The notes under the pieces: generated by a model | Told to the model about the DNA's origin: nothing | What the model saw: the letters and a program-made list of their open reading frames with translations, nothing else | The model's database searches: none | In this document: piece after piece, positions 11,920-21,100 of the stretch | How the letters are laid out: the number at the start of each line of letters is the position of its first letter | Numbering within the stretch: the first letter of the stretch is position 1 | Source: Mycteria americana | Taxonomy: Eukaryota; Chordata; Aves; Ciconiiformes; Ciconiidae | Direction: 5' to 3' | DNA length: 64,000 nt | Assembly: GCF_035582795.1 (NCBI RefSeq) | Contig: NC_134366.1 | Location: 173,480,362 to 173,544,361 of the forward strand | Made by a program: the position numbers and the translations under genes

Positions 11920-13683
11920 GAAACAGATATTTCAAAGTTTTATTGTATAAATCTACAAAAGGCTTTGCTACAATAGCAAATAGAGTGTAGCACTATTCTA
12001 TTGACAGGTTCTAGTGGCTTGGTGTGATCTTGTAATTCCAACATGACCCATGAGGAATAAACTGCCTGATACAGTCAGATCTAGGGCAACTGATGTCGGC
12101 TTACAAAGACCTTTTGGCTTCAACCCCTATAACCTGTAATGATTCAATGTGTTTGCCTTTTGTACAAGGTTGTTTGAATTAATATCAACTCTAGTAAAAA
12201 TAAAAACTCTAAAGTAGTTTTGTCAGAGTCAAATGTAAAACTGCCTAAGAAAAAAAAAAATCCAGTGGTTGAAATTCGTTAAAGTTTCACAGACACAACA
12301 CATACACACTTCTTCTTTCACATGACTCTGCCCCAGGAAAACAAACTACTAGTCCTTCCTGGAGAGTCTGGTAATATAAACCAGGGTGCTACAAGTAAAG
12401 CTCCAATCTGCTAGGAGCAATTAATTAAATAAAATCAGTCCAGGAGATTCAGTTCTGCGCACTCCAAAAAGTCAGCTGAAAATGTATAAACCTCAGGACC
12501 AAATGATCAAGTAGCACAGACCGGCTAATTCATTAAAAAGGCAGGAAAGTCTAAGGAAAAATAAAATGTGTAATGAGGCAGTCAGGTCCCTGGAAATTAA
12601 GCACCTCAAAATCAAACATCATGATGATCCCTACAAAGTCTGCCTTTACATGGTTTTAAACAATTTTCCAGTCCTGGACATTTTTGCTGAGCATTGTTGG
12701 AATGCACATTGGGTCCCATTGGCTTAGTTCAAATGCAACAAAACACCACAGAATTTGGTTAGGTGGATTTGATTGCTCAACACACATACACCCGCACTGA
12801 CACTCACACACGCATACCCGGGACAGTTGGCTCTGGAAGAGAAAGGAACCAACTGGACCTCTTCAGCTGAGATGTGAACCAAAACTGTCTTGTTCATCTC
12901 ACTCGAGCTCTTGCCTTTTGCACAACTTTCGCACTCCCTGGGTCTGGATGGAAACAGTCATGCCAAAGCCAGCACAAGAACCTTAGTTCTTGCAGTAACT
13001 CTGGCCCATGCAGATCCAAGAAGCGCCTGCTGTCTCACAAGAGTCTCCCTTCTGGCAAGACAGCTGGCCCAGTTGTGCAGGCTCAAGCAGTTCAGACAAG
13101 CATCTGGACCACAGGATGCTTCTCCAAACCTCCAGAGCCCTTTGAGGTTTGAAAACTGATACCCGCATGAAATGAAGCTACCCTCAACTCAGGAAAAATG
13201 AGTTACAGCATTAACAGCATGGAGGGTTCGTAGCCTAGGTAGGGTCAGTCATTTGGCAAAGTTAATCAGGAAAGTTTTTTTAACTGATAATCTAGTGAAG
13301 ATTTCTTTAGGTGAGTCCCAGTGGCCCCAAATGGCAGAGGTATGGTATCACCTCAACAGACAGTCAGTACAAGCCCAGCATCCTTGCTGTCCACAAAGCC
13401 CAGACTTGGTTCTTCTGTTCTGCCTCTTGGTTTCTCTTTCCATTCTCAACACTTTCTTCTGTGCTTGGAGTACCTGGACCAGCTCAGTCTTTTCTTTGTC
13501 CTGTTGGAAGTGGCTTCCCCGTTTCGTTCCAGCTCTCAGGACCTTGAACATGGCATTGCACTGTGTGGAAGGCTCTTTGGTGCATAATTTTGCCCTCTGT
13601 CTTCCTGCAGCACTCACTTCTCCCCTGGGAAAGCAGGACTCTTGGACACAGAGAAGGAAACTCAGCAACAGGAGCAGCGATCT
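11920..13683 (-). other. ARC: Probable ARC 3' UTR, last exon
   Basis: On the minus strand a strong splice acceptor (a run of T and C ending TTTTACAG) precedes 13683, and no further convincing splice site appears before the AATAAA at 11944-11939. The block lacks a plausible coding frame and becomes AT-rich toward its end, as a 3' UTR would. Mammalian ARC also carries its introns in the 3' UTR, and splicing there makes the mRNA a target of decay on first translation. The exon model is inferred from splice motifs only. The opposite-strand frames of 87-224 codons over 12874-13927 are treated as chance. Confidence 0.5.
11939..11944 (-). terminator. ARC: Probable ARC polyadenylation signal (AATAAA)
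   Basis: TTTATT on the plus strand gives AATAAA on the ARC strand. It is followed about 20-35 nt downstream by a T/G-rich stretch (TTTGTGCCTTG), the usual arrangement for a vertebrate cleavage site. This would end the transcript near 11920. Other signals in the region were not excluded. Confidence 0.5.
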
Positions 13684-14082
13684 CTGTAAAAGAAAAAAAA
13701 ATGCAGCAGCTCAGGTTAGATACCCAAAGTGGAGAGTACAGGGGATTTCTCAGGAGGTGGGGTTATATTCAGCTGTGCCCACTAGGTGTCTGCAGCCTGG
13801 ATGTCCCACCAGGTATTGGTGTCTAAGCATTTGCCAATGGTCCAGCAGAAAGCAGTGCATGATGCACACTGTCCCCAGAGCATTAATCACTGGGGCTGGT
13901 GCTTGGGTTCCAATATCAAGAAACTGAAATCCCACCTATCTGGTGGTGCCAGCCTCTTGCAACCATTGAGGCTGAGGTCTCAAGATCAGCACAGATATTT
14001 GCACTTGGGCTATTCAGTATCTCGGGTCAGGGCACTGGGGAAGCTAAGAAAGGCCCACAAGGGTAAGATGAGAGGTAATTAC
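13684..14082 (-). other. ARC: Candidate ARC 3' UTR intron 2
   Basis: On the ARC strand the donor CACAG|GTAATT (exon end 14083) and the acceptor TTTTACAG|AGATC (exon start 13683) bound a 399-bp interval with a long pyrimidine tract before the acceptor. Size and position downstream of the stop codon match the 3' UTR intron pattern known for mammalian ARC. This is motif-level evidence without transcript support. Confidence 0.5.
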
Positions 14083-14396
14083 CTGTGCCAGTCTTTCCTT
14101 CAGACAGTGGATCCGGCAGTCAGTGACTGGGGATCCTGACGGGAGGTCTGATGTTGAATCCTTGGTTCTGAAGCTTTTTCCCTTTGTCTTTCCTTCTGAA
14201 TCCTGAGCACTGTGAAGTGATTCCTTCTCACAGGAGGATCTGAGTGACTCACTGTAACCAAGAGATGATAATGCTTGTAATGCGTGGCCAGCTCATCCTC
14301 AGCAATGACACCCACTCCCCCACCACTCATCCCAGGTCATTAGTGAGAAATGCTCCCTTCTCTCTGCAGACACAGCCACTGCCAAACTAACTCACT
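14083..14396 (-). other. ARC: Candidate ARC 3' UTR internal exon
   Basis: The exon ends at the donor at 14083. Two acceptors could begin it: 14396, after a pyrimidine-rich CTCTCCTCTCACTTGTTCAG, or 14251, after TTGGTTACAG. The first has the better pyrimidine tract. The exon would be 314 or 169 nt. It lacks any convincing reading frame. Confidence 0.4.
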
Positions 14397-14829
14397 CTGA
14401 ACAAGTGAGAGGAGAGCCCCCACCATTCCTGAGACCAACTTACTTCTAGCAAGGGTGCAGAACAGACATGCATCTCCTTTGGGCTGTGCATGGACCTCTC
14501 ATGTGTTGTCACAGCTGGGGACTCAAGCCCAGAGCTTCATGGGGCAGGTCCTTGGGCTGGGATAATGAAGAAGCTTCCCGTTTCCTCCCCATATTAATCA
14601 GAAAGTGCAAGATACTGTCCTGTTTGGAAACTTTTCCCACTCACTGTCCTTCCTTTCCCTTTGGCTGGCTCTCCCTTCCCCTTCCTCCCAACCCTAATCT
14701 GTCACTTACAATGCTTCATGTCCCAGTTCAGATTTTTTTTTTATCCCAGTGCCAGGTTCCTACTGGGTGGGATATGGTTAATTTAGGTCTGAGGAGTGCA
14801 GAGAAGAGAATGTCAGAGAGTTGCCTTAC

Positions 14830-16399
14830 CTTCAGCCTCTTGAAGGAGGCACACCAAAGGCCTTCCAAGCCACCAGTGCCACATGTCACTGCCGTGGTAG
14901 TGCCAGGAGCATCCCAGGGGCACTCCTGTTGCTGCATCCTTGCTGCATCTCTTGCGGAGGTGTTGTTTATTTGGTCTGGTGGTGAATGCAGATGATGCTC
15001 AAGATGTGTCCAGCCTCAAGAAGCTTTGATTAGCCACACTTCCTAATATATCTTACAGCAGTTTCATCTCAAAGTCTTATCATCAGGTGTTAGCCAAAGC
15101 AAGGTGAATGCTGAGCATTACTGTCTCAACACGGAAAATGTCACAGAGTCCAAGTCCGTCTCCATCCATGGCAAGGACATCTTGTAGAAAGTTCTTTGTG
15201 AATAGACAACGCTCTGTCCTCAGGCACTCCAGGACAGGGGTGCCAGGCTTTCCAAGAGCATTTTGAGTCTGTCTGTGTGAGTAGAAACTCTTTGTTGTGA
15301 TGCACAGGCTGAAACTGTGCTGGGACACACAGCTCCTCTCTTCACTTCTTTTTGCTTTTACATGGCAAAAGCTCCTGTTGTCTCCACACATCAGCATGGA
15401 CTCGATTTGCTGCTCTGGGGATATTTTGCTCTGGATTTAGGATGTGTTTGTTTGTTTCGTTCAAAGTATAAGGATTTGTTTTGCTTACCTCCCCCCACCC
15501 TCTCAAAATAGCTGTGGTGCCTCCTCTCTCCACCTTGACACTTTCTCTTCTCTGAAAGGAAGCAGACTGCCCCTTCAATAAGTGAGCTCAGAATTTAATT
15601 TGAAACTCTGTTTCCTGCTGAATGCACAGTATAATGTGCAGAGAAAGGGTGAAATTTGCCTCTGCATTGCAGTGGGCTTGATTGGAGTGAGCAGAAACTA
15701 AGACAAGAAGTAAACTGGTAAAAGCCTCTTGAAAGGAAAAACATTAAAGCAGGTAAGAGGTGCACTGAAATGAAAAACACTAAAAATAATCCAGATTCTT
15801 AAAGTTTTCAGTTCCTGAAGTCATAGGATTTCTTCAAAAAAAAAAAAAAAGAATTATTTAATCCTTTGGAGCAAGTAAGAACAGGAAATTGCCAAATGAA
15901 CAGAAGCCCCGTGGTAAATCAGAAATGGGCAAGGGTCAAAAGAAAGATGTCTCCTCAGGACAGGGACACCTCTTCAGAAGAGGGAGGAGAGAAGGAGAAG
16001 GAGAGATCCATATGGGTAGGAACCCTCAGCCAATTGCTGCACTTGTATGAAGTCCTTGAAAGCTGCCAGTGCTAAGCGGCTGTCTCTGAAGCTGGGAATT
16101 GTCTCTAGTTTCTTGTCAGGGATCTCATAAAATTGTCCGTTCCCCACAGTGGTGCAAGCAGTGTCTCCAGCACCACCGTATTGCATGGCTCAGGTGAGGT
16201 GGGCAACCACATCTTAAGGTGCCTCTCTCCCATTGCCTCCCTCCCCCCACAAGCAAAGTTAATTCCTTTGCTATGGGCTGTTGGACTGAGCACACCTCAT
16301 GTCTTGTCTCAGCCAGAACCTCTCTCCAAGGAGAAGCTTCCTAAATACGCCCCATTCTCCCTTTCATGTAACCCAGACTGCTGCCTCCCTTGGACTAGC
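14830..16399 (-). other. ARC: Probable ARC 3' UTR, part contiguous with the coding exon
   Basis: No strong donor follows the stop codon until GGAG|GTAAGC (exon end 15489) and CTGAAG|GTAAGG (exon end 14830), so the coding exon probably continues into this block. Which donor is used, or whether both are, cannot be settled from sequence. The block holds an A-rich tract at about 15838-15851 (T-rich on the ARC strand) and a 70-codon sense frame at 16186-15974 discussed separately. A 3' UTR this long would make the mRNA larger than the roughly 3-kb mammalian one, which is a reason for caution. Confidence 0.45.
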
Positions 16400-17614
16400 T
16401 CATATGACAGTAGCTGGTGGGCTAGGGGGCTCAGGTTGAGTCCCATTGCTCGGCATGGGACTGGCAGTGGTTGAGGGAGGCACGCTCTCCACAGAATCTC
16501 CTGATTGAATCTCAGGGGTCCTCTGTGGGCTGGGCTCCTCAGAGTGGTCCATGTTGCCTTGGACTTCCTTCCCTCTTTGGATCAGCTGCTCTAAGGTCTT
16601 GGGCAAGGGGTAACTCAAGAAGCGCTTCAGTTTGGGCTGGAGGGTGCCTACCACATACTGGATAATTTCCTCCTCATCTGCATCAACATAGAGGGTCTGG
16701 TACAAGTCTCTCTTGCGCCAAAGGAACTGGTCCAGGGGCTCCCCCTCTTTCTGGGGCAAATCCAGCTCCCTTTTGATAGCATCCCTAGTCAGAGTCCCCT
16801 CGCTGTACTGCAGGAACTCCTTCTTGAACTCGACCCAGTTCTTGACAGAGTCCTGCTTGTATTCCCACCACTTTTTAGCTGGGCCGTTCATGTGGTTTTG
16901 GATCTGAGACAGCCAGTACTCCTCTGTTCCACCCACCTGCTTTAAGTATTCCTCCAAGTGGCTCAAGAACTCCCGGGGATCCTCAAAGACCTGGGTCTCC
17001 ACTGGGGAGGCTGGAGCATCCTCCGACACAGAGACCCACTGGTAGGAATCATGGGCCTGGGGGATGCTGGGCACCTCCCCAGGAGGAGGGGTCAGCGCAT
17101 ACATTTGGCTCATATCAAGGGCATAGTCATAAATCTCCCCCTCACTTGGCCTTATCTCTGGGCCTCCCACCCCAACGGACACAGTCTGCTTGCCATGGTC
17201 CCCAGGACAATATTTGCCTCCCATGGACTCCAGACGGTCTGCCCACTTCTCCAGACGGAAAAAGACCTCCTTCCAAACATTCATCTCTCTCTTGACCCAC
17301 CTCTCCAGATGGGCAATGGTTTCCTGGCACCTGGCCAGGCAGGCCTTGATGGACTTCTTCCATCTTTGATTATCAGTTGGGACATGGTCCTCTAAGTTAT
17401 TCTCTAACTTCCCCACTGATTTCTGCAAGCCTTTCAGCTCGCGTTCCACCTGCTTGGAGACCTCAGACAGGAGGTGCCGGTGGGTCCTCCTGACATGCTC
17501 CAACATTTCTGCCCTGCATTTCCCTATCTGCAGGATCACATTGGGCTTGTTGGCCACTCCACGGTGCCCCTGGAAGGAGTGGATGCCTGCATTGGTGACA
17601 TTATCCAGCTGCAT
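16400..17614 (-). CDS. ARC: Activity-regulated cytoskeleton-associated protein (ARC), complete
   Basis: One intronless frame of 404 codons. ARC is the neuronal immediate-early protein that drives AMPA-receptor endocytosis, supports synaptic plasticity and assembles capsid-like shells; it is a host gene domesticated from a Ty3/gypsy Gag. Residues 22-135 form the basic coiled-coil N-domain (KPNVILQIGKCRAEMLEHVRR; oligomerisation stretch MNVWKEVFFRL at 111-121). Residues 140-205 are an acidic, proline-rich linker. Residues 207-355 are the bilobed capsid domain (FEDPREFLSHLEEYL, NHMNGPAKKWWE, DLPQKEGEPLDQFLWRKRDLYQTLYVDADEEEIIQYVVGTLQPKLKRFL), nearly identical to mammals. There is no zinc knuckle, as in other tetrapod ARC. 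The start MQLDN aligns with mammalian MELDH and has a good context (GCCATGC). Human ARC has 396 residues; here the tail runs nine residues further, ending ATVI. The Cys cluster reads CLARC, against CLCRC in mammals. Confidence 0.98.
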   Translation of the reverse strand: MQLDNVTNAGIHSFQGHRGVANKPNVILQIGKCRAEMLEHVRRTHRHLLSEVSKQVERELKGLQKSVGKLENNLEDHVPTDNQRWKKSIKACLARCQETIAHLERWVKREMNVWKEVFFRLEKWADRLESMGGKYCPGDHGKQTVSVGVGGPEIRPSEGEIYDYALDMSQMYALTPPPGEVPSIPQAHDSYQWVSVSEDAPASPVETQVFEDPREFLSHLEEYLKQVGGTEEYWLSQIQNHMNGPAKKWWEYKQDSVKNWVEFKKEFLQYSEGTLTRDAIKRELDLPQKEGEPLDQFLWRKRDLYQTLYVDADEEEIIQYVVGTLQPKLKRFLSYPLPKTLEQLIQRGKEVQGNMDHSEEPSPQRTPEIQSGDSVESVPPSTTASPMPSNGTQPEPPSPPATVI

Positions 17615-18148
17615 GGCTCCGACCGTGCGAGTGTCAAACACAGAAAGAACTGGGTTGTAAGCCCTGGCGCTAGAGCTGGCTCTCAAAAACCCCACCACAA
17701 CACTTCCCGAAAGACACACAGAGACTTCTAAACCCCCCTCAAAGGACTTTTCGACACAAACACAACCAAATCAGATATCACCGCAGAGCGAGCTGTTCGG
17801 TCCCTGTGGATCCCAGAGAGAGTTGTAGGCAAATTTCTCCCGGTGCCCAGCTGGAAACGCCGGTCTCACGTACTCAGGGTGTCCCAGAGAAAACCGGGAT
17901 CCTCCAGGAACAAGGAGAGGAGTTGACTAAGATGTCCAGCCCCGCACGCGTACCCGCTACCTGATCGTCCGGAGCTGAGAATCTCGAACAGCAGAGAGTC
18001 CTCGCTGGAGAAAAACACACAGAGATGCACACAGAAGCTGGAAGCTGCTGCAAAAAATCCCGGTGATTTCTCTTCTGGTAAACTTGGTGAGTCAAAAGCG
18101 CTTTCACTAGAGATGCAAAGAGCTGCTTCTCTTCCCTGTCTGAACTGC
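17615..18148 (-). other. ARC: ARC 5' UTR (ATG-free leader)
   Basis: About 530 nt lie between the predicted start site and the start codon. I find no ATG on the ARC strand in this interval, so the ARC ATG is the first one a scanning ribosome meets. The frame stays open upstream to a GTG at 17719 but without ATG, which argues for initiation at 17614. Possible donor-like motifs (CAG|GTAGCG near 17967) exist, but no intron is needed to explain the gene. Confidence 0.6.
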
Positions 18149-18172
18149 CACTAGTCCAGGCTCTTCCATCTA

Positions 18173-18178
18173 CTTATA
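18173..18178 (-). promoter_or_regulatory. ARC: ARC core promoter TATA box
   Basis: On the minus strand GGTATAAGTAG holds TATAAG at 18178-18173. A TATA box here predicts initiation about 30 nt downstream, near 18147. Mammalian ARC is also a TATA-driven, rapidly induced immediate-early gene. Upstream sequence (18290-18340) includes GC-rich, EGR/SP-like motifs such as a run of C after CACG. Confidence 0.65.
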
Positions 18179-18562
18179 CCCCACACAGCTCAACATGTGG
18201 GTGGTGCCCTGCCTCCTCTTGCACTCTCAGCACAGCGTTCATTGGAGGAAAAGCGAGGCCGGTGTCTGTGGCAACCCAGATCTTGGCAGCCTCCCCTCTC
18301 TTCCCACCCCCTCGCACACGCCCCCAGACTCGACGCGAGAAGCACTTGAAAGGTGCTGGAGACAGTTGGATAGATGGATGAGTAATCGCACCTTCCGCCT
18401 TTCAGATTGCAGGAAAAATACTTATTCATTCCACAACTATTTACTCAGCAAGGTCATCATTAGCATGCTTCCCCTGGCAGGACTCGCAGAGGGGGAGATG
18501 AGGAGGAATTCAGTGTGTCACACCAAGACAGACGCCCACGGGCCCCCGCACACCCTCACATG

Positions 18563-18565
<3 letters not shown>

Positions 18566-18593
<28 letters not shown>
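18566..18593. repeat. (AC)14 microsatellite in the ARC upstream region
   Basis: Fourteen perfect AC units lie about 420 bp upstream of the predicted ARC start site. Such tracts are length-polymorphic and can form Z-DNA when next to an active promoter. No effect on ARC is shown by the sequence. Confidence 0.95.
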
Positions 18594-18599
18594 GGTGAG

Positions 18600-20269
18600 C
18601 TCACTCCTAATGCAAATGCTTGGAAATGGTGGTAAATCAGCAGGAAAGAGAAAAAAGAAAAGAAAAGAGGAGGGGGGAAGGAGAGGGGGAAACACTCAAA
18701 GGAGCCACTTCAGTACAAACTGGAGCACTCTGGACTTTCTAAAGCATTGGTAGGTGGGAGTCATCCCCACTGCTTAATTGCACCAGACCAACTGCTATCT
18801 TGGGAATATTCAGTAAGGGAGGGGGACGGCATCCTGGTTTTTACACCAAATTAAATCCGCCCATCAAAAGCCTGTTCCGTACTTAGCTTGAATCAGATGT
18901 TTAATCAGTTAGCCAACCCACAAGCGCAGATGAAGCTACATTTGTTCTTTGCTCTTGACAAAGCAGGAAAAGCCAACCATAAAAGGAGTCCCCGGGTCTT
19001 ATATAAGCCAGAGATAAAGGATTCCCTAATCCGCGAGAGTTCCCCGCCGGAACACCCTCGGAGAGGTGCTGAGGACATCTGGGGCTTCTCGTCCCCTCTC
19101 AGTGACAGTGGCCGGAGGCAGTGGGATGCTGATTCATTAATATAAACTAAAAAGGGGTTTCAAGCCTGTTGCCAGTGGGAGGTGCCTTGTCTCCGCTCGG
19201 GATGGTGGGCAGTGTGCCAGGGAGGCTTAGGACGGGTCCCCACTCCCGTGGCTTGTGGCCGTGTGTTTCCTGGTGGGACTGCAGCCAGCCTGGTAAGAGC
19301 GAAATGCAGAGGAGACAGATGGTCTTTCAGTGAAGTCCTGCTGAAAGGAGGTCTCAGTGACCCCATGCATTTGGTTAAAGCAGAGTCCCCTTGGAGCTAA
19401 CTGGCAGTGGTTAAGCTGAAGGGCATGAGGGACAGGGGTCAGGACTCCCTTTCCTCCCCATGTCCATGTTCTGCAGGAAGGCACGCGTCTGTTCCCTACC
19501 AGGTGATGGCACATGGACAAACATTTCTGCCATATGGCTCTCAGGGGAAACAGGACAGTTATTTAGGGCAGCAGCAAGCTGACATAGAAGGGCTGCATGG
19601 TTTGGTTAAAGGTGGGGAGTGACAGTGAGTGGGGAAGGGGACAAAAGCATGAGGGTGTAAATCAGGATTCCTAACCTAGCAGACCCTCCCAATGCCACTT
19701 TATCCTCCACACATATCATGACAGTGATACGACTAGTAGAGAGCTGTGCCCTCTGCCTTGCTTACTTCTCCACTTTCACCCAGCTTTCATGAGCAGGAGA
19801 TATTTGTGCATCTGTGTTTGTGTTTAGAAAGGGTCAAATGTCAATCATCTGAGGGGCTGGGACAGATCTGGAGCCTTTCATGCTGTGGTCTCTACACCCC
19901 AGAGAGTCTGCCTTAAACCTGCATTGCCAGTAAGAGATCACATGATCTGGGAGAGACTGTGCAATCTATGTATCTCTGGATCAGTGCAAAGGTATTCTCC
20001 AGAAAGGTTTTCACCCAGGATCCCCAGAAATGGTCCATAAGAGATTGCCAGTGGATAGGGACAGGTTATAGACTGGATTGAACTTTGCAAGGTGACCTGA
20101 TTTCAACCTCACCTTGTCCTATCAAATGCCAGAGTCTGGGATGAACTGGCTGTAAAACCTACTCCACCAAATCTGTCTCTTTCCAGCCCTGCTACCTCTT
20201 TTTCCTTCTCCCTTAGTTTTCAGTGGGGGGGGGGGATTCATCAGAGTCTGAATGGCCTCCTTTGGTGCT
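18600..20269. other. ARC upstream region, no gene recognised
   Basis: This holds the CArG cluster near 18980-19010 and moderately GC-rich sequence at 19020-19130. No coding exon or transposon was recognised. A G11 run sits at 20225-20235, next to the start of the CR1 that follows. Confidence 0.4.
18977..18986 (-). promoter_or_regulatory. CArG box (SRF site) upstream of ARC
   Basis: CCATAAAAGG fits the SRF consensus CC(A/T)6GG exactly. It lies about 830 bp upstream of the predicted ARC start. A second AT-core palindrome, CTTATATAAG (18998-19007), sits 11 bp away and is CArG-like but not exact. ARC is a known SRF/MKL target in mammals through upstream serum response elements, so a role in activity-dependent induction is plausible but inferred. 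Confidence 0.5.
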
Positions 20270-20273
20270 TAGG

Positions 20274-21100
20274 TCTGGTCATAGGATCTCAGGATTATTA
20301 AGGCTGGAAAGGACCTCAGAAGGTTTCTAGCTCAACCTCCTACTCTAAGTTGGGTCAGCTACTGGGTCAGATGAGCTGGTTCAGGTTTCAGATATTGAAA
20401 ACCCCAGGAATGGGGATTGCACAACCCTCTTTGGGCAACCTACTCCACTGCATGACTGCCCTTAGAGGGAAAACCTTTTTCCTTAAACCCAGACTGTCTT
20501 GTTTCAATTTATGCCCAGTGTGTCTTGTCCTCTCACCAGCCACCTCTGTGAAGAGCTTGGCTCTCTCCTTGATAACCTCCCCACAGGTAGGGAGGACTGC
20601 TGTTAGGTCCCCCCAAGGCCATCTCTTCTCCAGGATGAACAAGCCCTGGTCCCACTGCAGGCACCAGCCAAGTGCTGCAGCCCTGACCATCTCAATGCCC
20701 TGTGCTGAACTCATTCCAGCTGATCAATGTCTTGTACTAAGGGGCCTAAACCTGGTTGCAGAAGCTAGATATGGTCTCACACATCCTGAGTAGAGGGGGA
20801 TAATCACTTCCATTGATCTCCTGGCTGTGCTTCGCTCCCACAGTCCAGGATATTTTTTTTTGCTGCCAAGACACACTGCTGGATCATGCTCATCTCACTG
20901 TCCCCCAGCACTCCCAGGTCCATTTCTGAGCCCCAGCCAGTCAGTCGCTGCCAGGGGCTCTTTCTTCCCAGGCACAGCATTTGTCCTTGTTGAGTATCAT
21001 AAGGTTTCTGTTGGCTCTTTCCTCCAGCTTATCCAGGTCTCTAGGTTCATCTCATTCTGCAACCTTTCCACCAAGTTCTTCTCCCAATCTGTGTGCTCTT
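20274..21100 (-). mobile_element. Old CR1 LINE, 5'-truncated
   Basis: On the minus strand this reads as a degenerate CR1: the 3' end near 20274, the last reverse-transcriptase segment (RLPKEGCAIPIPG-like), then the region usually coding for the segment before it, with several frame breaks and small indels. The divergence from the other CR1 copies in the window is clear, so this belongs to an older CR1 subfamily. The upstream end near 21100 is approximate. It is inactive. Confidence 0.8.

Noticed and set aside
13253-13927. 224-codon plus-strand open frame
   Set aside because: It lies antisense to the ARC 3' UTR and spans predicted splice sites, with cysteine- and serine-rich, domain-free composition. 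Best explained as chance.
17615-17719. In-frame 35-codon extension upstream of the ARC ATG
   Set aside because: It would have to start from GTG. The MQLDN start aligns with mammalian MELDH and has a good initiation context, so the extension is treated as leader.
20225-20235. G11 run as a G-quadruplex promoter element
   Set aside because: A single G run beside an old CR1 end and no gene start. Homopolymer is the simpler reading.
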